This document shows, piece by piece, positions 35,638 to 47,825 of a stretch of DNA of 64,000 nucleotides. Position 1 is the first letter of the stretch; each line of letters starts with the position of its first letter. The notes below the pieces were generated by a model that was given only the letters and a program-made list of their open reading frames with translations, was not told the DNA's origin and ran no database searches. Location of the stretch: assembly GCA_029255685.2 (NCBI GenBank), contig CM055312.2, positions 16,020,649 through 16,084,648 of the forward strand, written 5' to 3'. This stretch comes from Silene conica (lineage: Eukaryota > Streptophyta > Magnoliopsida > Caryophyllales > Caryophyllaceae). Made by a program: the position numbers and the translations under genes.

Positions 35638-36910
35638 AATATAATAGTACGTATAACAATGTTAGTAATGATAGTATACTAACATGCATGAAAACCACAA
35701 ACAGACCCATAACTTCCCGCGTAGACACCAGCAACAAACACAGACAACTGCAACATTGAAACCCGAACAGTCCCGACACCAACTTCGCGACACCACCGAC
35801 ACTAGCTTGGTCCCTCACCACGGACACCACTGACCCCAAACTAAAGTTCGTACTACCCACTGAAACCTCCACCCTTGAGCCACCATGATAAGCTAGTACA
35901 GCCACCGCCACCACCCCTCAAAACCTGCGTGTACACCACGGCCAGAACAGAGTGTGCTCTGTTCTGTCCCGAATACCACCGCGCTAAACACCCTTATTCA
36001 CCACCTAAGACCCCTACACATGACCGCAAACCCCAACTACACCCTAACCTCTGAAACCACCGTCCCACCTAGTGGTCCCCACCACGACAACCCACCTTAA
36101 GCTCACGTCCTCACCCCCCTATATGTCCCTGTTTTCGTCCCATTCCCGAAACCACCGCGGTGGTGTACACCACCACCACCGACCCCACGTACCTCTCATA
36201 TGGGTCACTCCAACTAAACCGACAAATCAATACACCGTTCCAAAAAAAAGAAATTAAAAACGAAACAAAGTGACGGCTTACTGAAATGACGAGATGATGG
36301 TGAAGACGATGATGGCGGTGCGGTCCTGTCGTTCTTCATAGATCTCACGGTGATGTAGGTTGACGGTTGGTGTTGGGAGTAGGGTTTTGGTAGGTAGTAT
36401 GGTAAGTCGACAAAAGAATTAGAGTTAGGGTAAAAGTTGGACTAGCCCATCTATCTTATTACTCGGTCCATCTCGCATCTCGAGGCTATGTCCCACTCTC
36501 AACCCGTAATTTAAAATAAACGAGTACGTATAAATTATTTATACTAATTAAATTATGTAATTAGTACTAGCAAATATAAATTAAATTAATTATAAGAATA
36601 TAGAATTTAAATATAATTACGACTTAAATAAAAATAGAAATTAAGTTTAGATGAGAATTAAATATATAAAATAGGAAATATACATTAAATTATAAATGTA
36701 TTATTAAAATTAAATAAATACGAATGAAATACCGTTTTATGAAATTATCATCAAATATAAAATGATTATGAAATACGAAATGATTGTAGAAATACAATTT
36801 ATAAAATAATAACAGTTTACGTAAAATACTTTATAAACATTCTCTTTGAAATACGTGTATAAAACATGGTTTGACTGTCATTGACTGAGGCTAACATACG
36901 GGGTATTACA
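34420..36910 (-). repeat. 3' LTR of the gene-less element (family B)
   Basis: Reads TGTAACACCCCC...GGGGTATTACA on the plus strand. Contains an (AAT)n run (about 35605-35645) and a small hairpin, CAGAACAGAG-TGTG-CTCTGTTCTG (about 35943-35966). The open frames inside it are chance. Confidence 0.93.
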
Positions 36911-39900
36911 GTCTTCCCTCCTTAAAATAAACTTCGTCCCGAAGTTCGCTACCCCGTAACGATAAGGAAACAAATAACAAGCGTGAATTAATCACATGCA
37001 GCACCTCTATAGGTTTCAAAACGCGAAATATTACATTCTATCCCCCTTAAGAAACTTTGTCCCCAAAGTTTAACATACAACCGTAAAACATGACACTTAA
37101 AGAACCACCATATAGCATATAACAGAAGTAATTAGGATTATCTAATATATCCAAACAGTCACATATGCCAATTTGTCATGTCATAACAATTGGCCATATC
37201 ATAAATCAATAAGATTTTACAATCCTGTCCTCCTTAAAAACATGGTTACGTCCCCGTAACCCCATGATAAAATCACACATCCAAAGCTCAAGAAGATTAC
37301 CGACACAACAATCACAATCATCTGATGAGTTAAATAATCTATACTAGGCATCTAGTATCCGACTTTTAAGCAACAACATACTTGTCAATTCCATGTTTCG
37401 CAGTAAAACAAAATCAAGGTAATTAACACTCATATACCCTTGGAAACTGTGACACCAAATTAACAAATTTACATGAAAGCAGACAATCAGCCAAATTCAT
37501 AGTTCCTACTTAACAGTTAAAACATTTCCTATTAGAAATCATATTATATACGTAGGATCATGTTTGTGTACACAAGTTTTAGGAAAGGCAGTGGGCAAAA
37601 TTAATAACTAACGTAATTAAACATGAAGCATTGACATATTTCATTAAATATTCAGGTAGGATTTCATTAACACGTAGCTACAGGATTTGTCATGTTGCGA
37701 ACAATCACTATAATTATCAAAACATCAAGCTTTTTCATGGCTCAACACTTTGAAATCATTTTGAAACTTTTGAATCATTGAAGCAGTAATTTGTGACAAC
37801 TTATAAACGCGAATCAAATGATAATTTTGCAATCTACAGATCGAACACAAGACTATAAGGAGACATTCTGACTCTTCTTGACTAAGACATTGTCCTTATA
37901 TATTCTAACTCATGAATTATGAAAATTTTAACGATAAAAGTAAACAAGTTCACAAGACTAGCACTTCCATATTTAACATGTCAACCAATTAATAACTCAG
38001 TATATTGTGATCAGATTTTAAAATGCAATTCACTTTGTGACATAACAATATACATGAAGAAATTATAAAGATTAGAATCGCAGGGAACTAGACAAAAATA
38101 TACCATTAATATATGGAAGAACATCAACAAGGTTCACATTGTTCACAATACTCACACTTACTTATAACAATTAGATTGTTATTTCGCTAATGATTTTACC
38201 AGTTAAATTTATTCTACCACGTGTCCAGACTCTTCTCTGATGAACATGATTTTAGCAATACATATGTACACCACATAATTATTTTGAGGTCATGGCAATA
38301 AAAGCAATAGTATCCGTATAATTGAAACTACTTTATATAAAACTCAACGAAATGACAAGGTTACATTATCATATAATAGCGTTCATATTCATATCATACG
38401 CCTACTGTTCATGTTACTAATGACATAACAGAGTGTTACATGGTTACATCACAAAATTCACATTTGATTCAACTTTTAATATAAAACTTTATCATTTCAC
38501 AATCATATATCACGCAGCAATTTCCAAAAACCATAATTAAATAACCGCTTAGCTATTTTGCGAGCTAATATAGTTTTCAAAAAATATAAAGAAATAAATA
38601 ATTATAGGAAAATAAGTCAAAAGCATATCTTAAGGGAATTATTTATAACAATTTATACAACTCAATTGACCTGAACAGAAACCTTACTGCAGTTAGGCGG
38701 AAACTTGGGCAACTTGCAAAAATCATAATTAAATAACGACCCGTTAAAATTTTACGTGGCTTATCATTTTGAAGACATGAGTGAATATTCTAAACAGTGG
38801 ACTTGGAACTATGCACAAATAATAATCACGTTTCAAATTATTTCCTTTGCAAAAACATGGGTCAAAACAGATATGTACAGCAACAATTTGACCACTGTCA
38901 ACTAAAATGTTTATTTCTCTCAAAATATAATTCGTATTAACATGAAGTCAAAAGAATTAGAAAGCTAAAACAGAAGGTTATCACACATAAAATTTCACAT
39001 ACATATAGAGAACACAATTTAAATGGCAGTCCGTACAAACAAGGTAACGTTCTGAAAATTTATCTAAATTTTAGTTCCTTTAAAATTACTCCATATCATC
39101 TCACGTAAATACAACCATTCTTCTTCCAAAACACGTTGCCCAATATTAACATGTATTCATTATCTCAAACCGAAAATGCCATCTAGAAAATAGTAAAGAT
39201 TGCGAAACCGAAACTAAAATCAACTAAATAACTCAATAACGATGTATCTATAGACAATGCACAGGTTTCTACCATCGTAACAATCACAACTTATTTAAAT
39301 ACAAAAATATATCCTAGAAATCACTAAGGTGCCACTTATTGAATACTAACCTCATAACTAAACTAAATGTATATAATTAGACGTAAAAGAAATTGGCATG
39401 TAATTTTCAACACATAACGATATAACATTCATGGCTTAGGGCAACAAATTTCGCATAACACTAGACATGGATTGCTAAGGAAATAGTAAAATAATGACAA
39501 TCATAAATCTCAAAATTTCGATCATATTTTCCTGGTAAGCCAAACAGTTAACTCTTGCAAAGAATAAGACATTCAAACAAGAAGTATATACACACTTGGA
39601 ATAGCAACAAACCAATTATCAATGGACACGACATCCGTTTCAGTCTGCTAGCTTTACACATAGGACTTAACTTGATTCCGCATCCTGTAACAACATAGCC
39701 TGGTTGGCTCTACTAACCATTCTAGTCAATCATGGTCATATACCTTCTACATCTAACCTCTTAGGTAGCTATAGCTTATGGTGTTTCTATCATCAACTCA
39801 TTACACATACCATGATACTATATCTCTACCTAAGGGTTCAGGGATCATATAGCCGCATGCATGTCACCATACAAGTCAAATTCATATTTCAACTCGTAGT

Positions 39901-40268
39901 CAAAAACTCATGTCCTCATACTTGAAGTAATACATATCTCAATCACAGTCAATATCGATGTCATGATTCACAATATAAATTACCATCCATATTTCACATC
40001 ATATCTTACCTCATTCCTCTCCTGCAAAAGTGTTTGTATAATATAGGCAAGGTCTGATCCGTTATTTTGTTACTACCCACTCTCTGCATCACTCAAGGGT
40101 TACCAGGTTAGACTGAAAGGGCCAATGGTTTGGTTTGAGGGGGCCCCTAACTCATCCCAATCCTGGGGCTCCTAACAGTTACTAACCTGGGGTTCATTTT
40201 ATTAGACTCTTCCTACATTCATTATTCATTTGGTTTAGGCCTGAGGATCGTTCGCTCTGATACCACTT
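36911..40268 (-). other. Non-coding interior of the gene-less element
   Basis: AT-rich, with stops in all frames and no protein family signature. Its only recognisable parts are the primer-binding site at the right edge and the polypurine tract at the left edge. Confidence 0.85.
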
Positions 40269-41449
40269 TGTAACACCCCCATTTATTTAAGAGCCTTTAG
40301 CAAGACATTCTCAAATAAATAGAGCTGTTACCATCTCGGAATGTCCGAGGTAGTGAAGAACAAAGTAAAACAACCAAAGTACTTGATTTAAAACTAATAA
40401 AATTTAACTTGGTTATTACAGTTACTACATAAAGGAAAAGAAATTACAACTGATGACTTCTCTAGATGTGATATAATTCTAAGTCGGTCCAAAGTATGCA
40501 TCTCACATTCCTGCCCCAGCTCCTAGCTCATCTGTCTCTGACCTGTAGAATCTACTCCCCATACCGGATCATCGTAGGTGTACACGAATACACTGTCAAC
40601 CTCGCGGTTGAGTAGGGTAACACAATAATTATAATGCAACAGTTAAATGATATGCAAATGTTATGACATGCTCGAGCTCAATCTCAATCTCAATCTCAAA
40701 CTCATACCCGTGCACCAAGCCATACCGAACCTCCCGGCAGACTATAATCGGTCGTCACCGAACACCAGCATAACAGCTGAGGTCACCAGGTCTAGTCCTG
40801 TAGAACTAGCCTGGGCCCAATAATATCTCATCATCTCAACTCCGTATCCAATGCATATGCCATGCTCATGAGTGCAACCGTAATAGTAATTATACTTATG
40901 AATGCAACAATTATAAATAACCATTAAATACCATGCTCATATAACTCATACTTGCATCCATAATATGCAAGGCAACAACCATTCATATCACAACACAGAG
41001 TAAACATTCATTCATAACACTTCATAGAGTATAGTGTCAGTGTATCCTACCTGATCAAGCGAAACTCCGAGCAATCATGTAATCAACGGGAATCAGAAAT
41101 ACTCCACTGCAACTCGTTCCCTATGAATATTACTTAATATTAATTCTCTATTTAATATATCACGTTCACAACTAGTTAATTAGTCAAATTCGTAAATTAA
41201 CCTTTTATATAATTCAATTTACTCAATCGACTCGTCTTCGCTACTTTTGTAACTAACTTCCATTAAATCAACCAACATACAATTATATACGAACTATTGA
41301 TAACCGTCACATTCTTGTATACAATTTACTTAACTTTAGTAAATAAAATCATAATCAACATGTACTAATAATAGTAAACAATAATAACAATATTACTAAT
41401 AATAATGTTAACCCATAATAATAAGAATAATGGTGATAAAAATAATAAC

Positions 41450-41496
<47 letters not shown>

Positions 41497-42765
41497 TAAT
41501 AGTACGTATAACAATGTTAGTAATGATAGTATACTAACATGCATGAAAACCACAAACAGACCCATAACTTCCCGCGTAGACACCAGCAACAAACACAGAC
41601 AACTGCAACATTGAAACCCGAACAGTCCCGACACCAACTTCGCGACACCACCGACACTAGCTTGGTCCCTCACCACGGACACCACTGACCCCAAACTAAA
41701 GTTCGTACTACCCACTGAAACCTCCACCCTTGAGCCACCATGATAAGCTAGTACAGCCACCGCCACCACCCCTCAAAACCTGCGTGTACACCACGGCCAG
41801 AACAGAGTGTGCTCTGTTCTGTCCCGAATACCACCGCGCTAAACACCCTTATTCACCACCTAAGACCCCTACACATGACCGCAAACCCCAACTACACCCT
41901 AACCTCTGAAACCACCGTCCCACCTAGTGGTCCCCACCACGACAACCCACCTTAAGCTCACGTCCTCACCCCCCTATATGTCCCTGTTTTCGTCCCATTC
42001 CCGAAACCACCGCGGTGGTGTACACCACCACCACCGACCCCACGTACCTCTCATATGGGTCACTCCAACTAAACCGACAAATCAATACACCGTTCCAAAA
42101 AAAAGAAATTAAAAACGAAACAAAGTGACGGCTTACTGAAATGACGAGATGATGGTGAAGACGATGATGGCGGTGCGGTCCTGTCGTTCTTCATAGATCT
42201 CACGGTGATGTAGGTTGACGGTTGGTGTTGGGAGTAGGGTTTTGGTAGGTAGTATGGTAAGTCGACAAAAGAACTAGAGTTAGGGTAAAAGTTGGACTAG
42301 CCCATCTATCTTATTACTCGGTCCATCTCGCATCTCGAGGCTATGTCCCACTCTCAACCCGTAATTTAAAATAAACGAGTACGTATAAATTATTTATACT
42401 AATTAAATTATGTAATTAGTACTAGCAAATATAAATTAAATTAATTATAAGAATATAGAATTTAAATATAATTACGACTTAAATAAAAATAGAAATTAAG
42501 TTTAGATGAGAATTAAATATATAAAATAGGAAATATACATTAAATTTTAAATGTATTATTAAAATTAAATAAATACGAATGAAATACCGTTTTATGAAAT
42601 TATCATCAAATATAAAATGATTATGAAATACGAAATGATTGTAGAAATACAATTTATAAAATAATAACAGTTTACGTAAAATACTTTATAAACACTCTCT
42701 TTGAAATACGTGTATAAAACATGGTTTGACTATCATTGACTGAGGCTAACATACGGGGTATTACA
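40269..42765 (-). repeat. 5' LTR of the gene-less element (family B)
   Basis: Nearly identical to 34420-36910; the largest difference is a longer (AAT)n run (about 41455-41496). Confidence 0.93.
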
Positions 42766-43950
42766 CCGACGATTTAAGGAAGGCACGATCTCCGGCTTCA
42801 AATTTGAGCGGATGACGGCGAACATCGACATATGACTTATAACGATCTTGGGCGGCTTGCATCCTACCTCGGATAAGCTGGACCTGATTAAAGGTCTCTA
42901 CAAGCTGCTCAAGGCCTAAATCTCTGGCATCACTGATCTGATCCCAAGAGATTGGGCTGCAACACTCCTGGCCATAAAAGGCCTCGTAAAGAGCCATCTG
43001 GATAGAAGCGTGAAAGTTGTTGTAGGACAACTCAACTAACGGCCGCGGCAAACACCTATCTCAAGAAGACTGAAAGTCTAGGGCACAAGCACGGAGTAGG
43101 TCTTCGAGAGTCTGAATCGTCCTCTCGGACTAACCATTTGTCGTGGTATGAAATGCATTACTCATCAGTAGATAGCTACCTATAGCCTACTAGAGGTCTC
43201 TCCAAAATCTTGAGCAAAAACGGGGATCACGATCAGACCCTATCTCCTTAGGCACACCATGATATCTGATGATCTTATCAACGTACGCTCTGGCAAGACG
43301 ATCCATGTTCCAAGTTTCCTTTATAAGGATAAATCTTGCACTCTTGGTCAAATGATCAACCACAACCCAAAAAACATCCTTATCACCCATGGTCTTCGGT
43401 AAAGTTGTAAGAAATCCATGGAGATGAATCCCCACTTCCGAAGAGGAATGTGAAGCGGCTAAAGTAAACTACCAGGTCTCTTATGCTCGATCTTAACTTG
43501 CTGGCTCGTCAGACATCAGCCAACATAGCTCACAATATCACTCTTCATTTGGGGCCACTAAATTGAAGCTATAGCTCACAATATCACTCTTCATTTGGGG
43601 CCACTAAATTGAAGCTTAAGGTCCTTATGCATCTTTTCACCCCCGAGGTGAATCTAATAGGGCTATAAATGTGCCTCATCTAGCACCCTCTTGCGTAACT
43701 CAGCAGCATTAAGGACGAACAACCGACTGCGGAAACGAAGATAACTATTAGGGTCAATCACGAAGTCCTTAGCCTCACCACTAGCGATCTTGGTTTCAAA
43801 TTAAACTTCCTCAATGTCACATGAGTAGGCGAAAACTCACGGATCTCTCGGAAAAGTGGAGACTCGGCGGTCATAGCATCCAGATAATCAAACCCAGCCT
43901 CAACCATATTAAAATATAACTTTCGGAACTCGGTACACAGTTCGTCTGCA
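42766..43950 (-). mobile_element. pol (integrase and upstream) part of Tekay element C (fossil)
   Basis: Minus-strand sequence carries integrase pieces: SYNNFHASIQMALYEAFYG near 43010, WVVVDHLTKSARFI and GSDRDPRFCSRFW near 43200-43380, then the zinc-binding amino end and its lead-in to about 43950 (DELCTEFRKL). Very similar in type to 7660-8790 of element A. It is cut off at about 43950 where a Tat-type LTR starts. Broken in several places; the upstream half of the element is not in the window. Confidence 0.88.
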
Positions 43951-44826
43951 TAGAAAGTTGGAGGGAGAGGAGAGGAAGAGATAGATGCGATAATTGTATG
44001 GGTAAAAATACCCTCTCACTTCTATCGTGACGTGACAAGTCCTGAGTGGGCTACGCATAGGCACACGGATCAGTGACGAAGCAGCAAGCATTAGGAACAC
44101 AAGGAGGAACAAGAACATGCGAACCTGGACATAAAAGCGGCACAAAAGCGGCACAAAAGCCTTGTGTGGATTAACACCAAAAGATCAGCCAGAACGTTGA
44201 CTCGGTCAGCAGGAATAACAACTATTAGCTAGGGTTTTGACTAAGTCACAGCAACAACTCTCTATTTTGCCGGAGGTGGAGCGTTATGGGGAGGAACAAT
44301 CTCATACACGTCAACAACTTGCAACAACTATAAAAGAGAAACACCAACAACATTTTGAGGGGCATTAAGCATTTTTTCTCCATCATCCACTCCACCCGAA
44401 GGCATCTCTCTCACCTTCAATAATCATCATCAAGCATATCTCTTAGAAAATCATACCACTTATACAATATTTTGTACTTAGTCTTTTGGAGATCATCTAT
44501 GTTCCTCCTGCTCGTTCCTACTAGGTTTATCCTCGAATACTATCATTACTAATGGAACATTGGTGGGATACCATTCCCCCTGTGGCTTTTCCCATATTTT
44601 GGGTTTCTCGCGTCACTATTTTGCCTGTGTCGTTTGCATTTCTTTCCTTTCTTTCGTTTGTTTTTCCTTTCATTCGTTTATCGTTCGTAATCGCAGTTTA
44701 CTTTCGTTTTTCATTACGTTCTCGTTCAGTTCTCCAGTCGTACCACTTAAGTCATAAATAACATATTTTAATTAAAGAAGCCGCATTGACTCACAAATCT
44801 TTAGTCAGTAAAATATTACCAAAACA
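43951..44826 (+). mobile_element. 5' LTR of a Tat-type Ty3/gypsy element G (start approximate)
   Basis: The right border is clear: ...ACCAAAACA at 44826 followed by the primer-binding site. A TATA box (CTATAAAAGAG) is near 44328. The left border with element C is somewhere between 43950 and 44010; no unambiguous TG start is visible. Short GCGGCACAAAA repeats are at 44135-44160. Confidence 0.7.
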
Positions 44827-44850
44827 ATTTGGCACCCACCATGGGGCATT
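44827..44850 (+). promoter_or_regulatory. Primer-binding site of Tat element G
   Basis: ATTTGGCACCCACCATGGGG, the form typical of plant Tat-lineage elements (usually TTGGCGCCCACCGTGGGG), directly follows the LTR. Confidence 0.8.
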
Positions 44851-45571
44851 GTGGTTAAATCTTGGTTAAAATATTTCCTTTTTGAAGTTTTCTAACGTTT
44901 CTATAGTTCGTAATGTCAGGATCCAGCTCGAACTCATCAGAGCCAATGAGTACATCATTGAAAACTCATGTAGTAGGGGGCGGCGCCAATAACCACCAAC
45001 ATTCCATTAACGACGGTCCCTACTACCAGAGTGACTGCAGGTCCGCCTCAGCCCCGAGTATCACCAAACCCTCTTTTATCCCCTAGGATCATGGACCTGG
45101 GAGTAGGGAAGGCTGGGAAATCACCAGTTATCAATCATGTGCCTAATCCAGAAGGGATGAGAGTCCACTACGACCAGGATCACCAGGGCACTAAGCAAGA
45201 GTCCGTCTCCCAAGAGCACCCCCACCAGATCCAGTACAACTATTGCTCTAGGGGATGACATCCTTGTAGGAAGCGGTAACATTTTTGCAAAGGGACAGCC
45301 AGTCCTTGCAAAAGAAGGTAAATGCAATATCTCCTGTGGGAACACCCTTACAACTGGCAAGATTAACACTCGAATATGGGAATGTCAGGGAGTACTCACC
45401 GAGACTAGCGCCACATAATCTAGTGACCACGCTCGATATGGATATGTTACCACCAAGGGTACCCTCAACCCCCGAACAAGTATATACATAAGGGACAATA
45501 CTCAATCCTACAGGGTTGGGGGCACTAACTCCAGAACCCATGACAATAGTCAGCAATATGCCAGTGGTTTC

Positions 45572-46915
45572 TGTAATACCCCGTATTTTCGTAGTTGAAT
45601 TAACGAGTTGTTTTATATTTTTGTCAAGACAAATATACGTAATTGCTAATTGTTACGATAATTATTTTAATATATCAGGTGGAATCGTAACACCTTCTTT
45701 TATATAATTTATATTTAAATGTTTTGGCTATGTGTAATCGTAAATTTTAAGTTGCGAGTCGGAAACGAAGTGTAAGCCTCGAGATGTGTGACGGGCTATG
45801 CTTGATGGGCTGTTTAGACCATGAGTACCCAAGAGTATAAAAAAAAAAGAAAAACAAACCCTAATTTAGAACTGATAACCATCGACCTCCTACAAACCCT
45901 TTTCACTTTGCTCACCGCGCCTCTCATTTGCTTCATCGACAAACATAACTGCCTCCCTCAACACGACTTACAAACCCTATCCACTCTCCTACATCTCGGC
46001 TGCCTCCCTGCCCTATCACGCCCAATGAACCGCCGTGAATTAGAGGAGAACCAACATCAAAAACAGACGCCTGAAGAACCACCATCATCACCATTTGCAT
46101 CCGTGTACCTAGGTGAGTTCGACACTCATTCTTGTTACATTTCAGACCGAACAACTGTGAGTAATATGTTATATATAATATTTGTTGTATGTATAACCTG
46201 TCCATTGTCTATAAGCAACCATAGGACCACCGTAGCATCACAAAAACCACCGTGAAAGCTGATTGTAGGGGCGTGTTTATACTCTGTTTTTTTTTTCGTA
46301 TATCGTATTCTGTTCGTTTTACGACTCATTCGTTTATGCTTTGGTCTAATTGTGTCGTGGACCATGAGTCATGTTAGTGGTGTTATAATAAACGAGTTTG
46401 GGGGTGGTAAGGGGGTGCGCGGTGGCCGGAGCAGGCTGTTTTGACAGCCTGTTCAATGGTGCAGGAACAGGGGAAAACCGTGTTGTATGCTACGTGTTTG
46501 AGGGTGGTTGTTTCAGAGGGAGGTGTGGAGTCGAAGGCTGGTGTTTAACATCAAGGGATAGTGGGAGGTGAGAGGTGTCTTAGGTGGTGGTTGGTTGGGT
46601 TATTCGTGGTGTTAGCATGAAGTTATAGGGCTGTTTTTGAAGGTTCGGTGTAACAGTGTGACGGAATGCGGTTGGTGACCAGTGTAGTTTGGGCTAGTGT
46701 CGAGGGCTGCCAGGGTGGAGTCGAGGTTGGTGGTTAGTGTCTTTATGTGCGTCATGGTGTAGTGGTTACAACCACCATGGATGGGTGGTGGTTCGGGTCC
46801 GGTAAGGCTGTTGTTAGGGTGGTGTAAGTGGGCTGTTCGAAGGCTGTTAAGGGGGATGGGTTGTTTGGCGTTTTGCGGCTATGAATCGTGAGGGTTGAGT
46901 TGTTTGTATGTTATG

Positions 46916-46962
<47 letters not shown>

Positions 46963-47617
46963 CATTATTATAATATTTATCTTTATCATTCTTATTATTA
47001 TTATTTTGTATTATGATGATTAGTATTTTTATTGTTAATAATGTTTTATTATTATATGCTTAGTAGATTTTAATAATAGTTAGCTATGTTAATAATGTTA
47101 AGTTTTAAAGGTGGAAGTTAGTTGAAGTCTATGACTCGGGAATTAATGTTTTAAGAAAGTTTCTACTTCGGGAAAGTTTCCATTTTTGGAAACATTCCAC
47201 TTATAGAGGGTTACTATTTATAGTAAATGTAAGTTGACTTATGGGGGTTCGGGAAGTTTATTAATTCGTTACCTATACATGTTTAGGTGACGGTTTTCGC
47301 GTGGAACACTTCTAGCAAGCTTGTGATTGACTGTACTTCTGCAATTTGAGGTAGGGGAGCTTGGGCATGGAGAGAGACATGACATGGACCTACTTAGAGT
47401 TAGATCACATTTAGATATCGTCAGTTGTACTTTCATTTTATCAAGTTTGGAGCTCGTAATTGTTGTAATACCAAGTTCAAATTTAATCAGTATTTATATA
47501 AATTACCTTTGGTTTGTTTACCTTTTTATTCACTACCTCGGATATTCCGGGATGGTAACAGTCCTATTTATTTGAGAATGTCTTGCTAAAGGCTCTTAAG
47601 TAAATGGGGGTGTTACA
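45572..47617 (+). mobile_element. Solo LTR of family B in element G
   Basis: TGTAATACCCCG...GGGGGTGTTACA, 2046 bp, with target duplication GTTTC at 45567-45571 and 47618-47622 and no internal element sequence: a solo LTR left by LTR-LTR recombination. Its last ~75 bp are almost the same as the LTRs at 34420-42765 while the centre is very different, so it is a related subfamily. It contains a (TTA)n run (46916-46962) and a hairpin GAGCAGGCTGT-TTTG-ACAGCCTGTTC (about 46429-46454). Confidence 0.93.
46916..46962. repeat. (TTA)n microsatellite in the solo LTR
   Basis: About 15 TTA units, in the place matching the AAT runs of the other family B LTRs. Confidence 0.92.
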
Positions 47618-47720
47618 GTTTCAGGACGTCATCTGGGGGAAGAGTCAACATGGCACATGTATCATGGATTGTACCCCTATGTGCGCCACACTCCAGAAAA
47701 TCAGTTCAGACCTGCTGTGA

Positions 47721-47825
47721 CACTAGTGCCATTGCCCGGAAGCTACATGATTCCATCTTACATGCCAGAGGGAACACCTCACCCGTAAGGTGGAATCATG
47801 TAGCTTTCGGGCAATGGCACTAGTG
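47721..47825. repeat. 41-bp inverted repeat (hairpin) in Tat element G
   Basis: Arms 47721-47761 and 47785-47825 are reverse complements with two mismatches, separated by 23 bp. Each arm includes GCCATTGCCCG and GCTACATGATTCCA. Not part of any LTR. Confidence 0.92.

Larger units (their letters stand above)
34420..42765 (-). mobile_element. Young gene-less LTR element (LARD-like), 8.3 kb, looks whole
   Basis: Two LTRs (34420-36910 and 40269-42765, 2491 and 2497 bp) flank a 3358-bp interior with no coding capacity. The target duplication CCGAC is at 34415-34419 and 42766-42770. On the minus strand a primer-binding site (complement of GCTCTGATACCA, 40254-40265) follows the right-hand (5') LTR. 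A polypurine tract (AAGGAGGGAAGAC) precedes the left-hand (3') LTR. Hand comparison finds about ten differences between LTRs, mostly single bases, so about 0.4% divergence and a recent insertion. This is the LARD class: mobile only with proteins of another element. It lies within the integrase part of Tekay element C. Confidence 0.93.

Noticed and set aside
35516-35914. 132-codon minus-strand frame, repeated at 41365-41769
   Set aside because: Inside family B LTRs; the tyrosine run is the AAT microsatellite, and the frame length changes with it.
45821-46255. 144-codon frame in the solo LTR
   Set aside because: No counterpart in the related LTRs and no family signature; chance frame.
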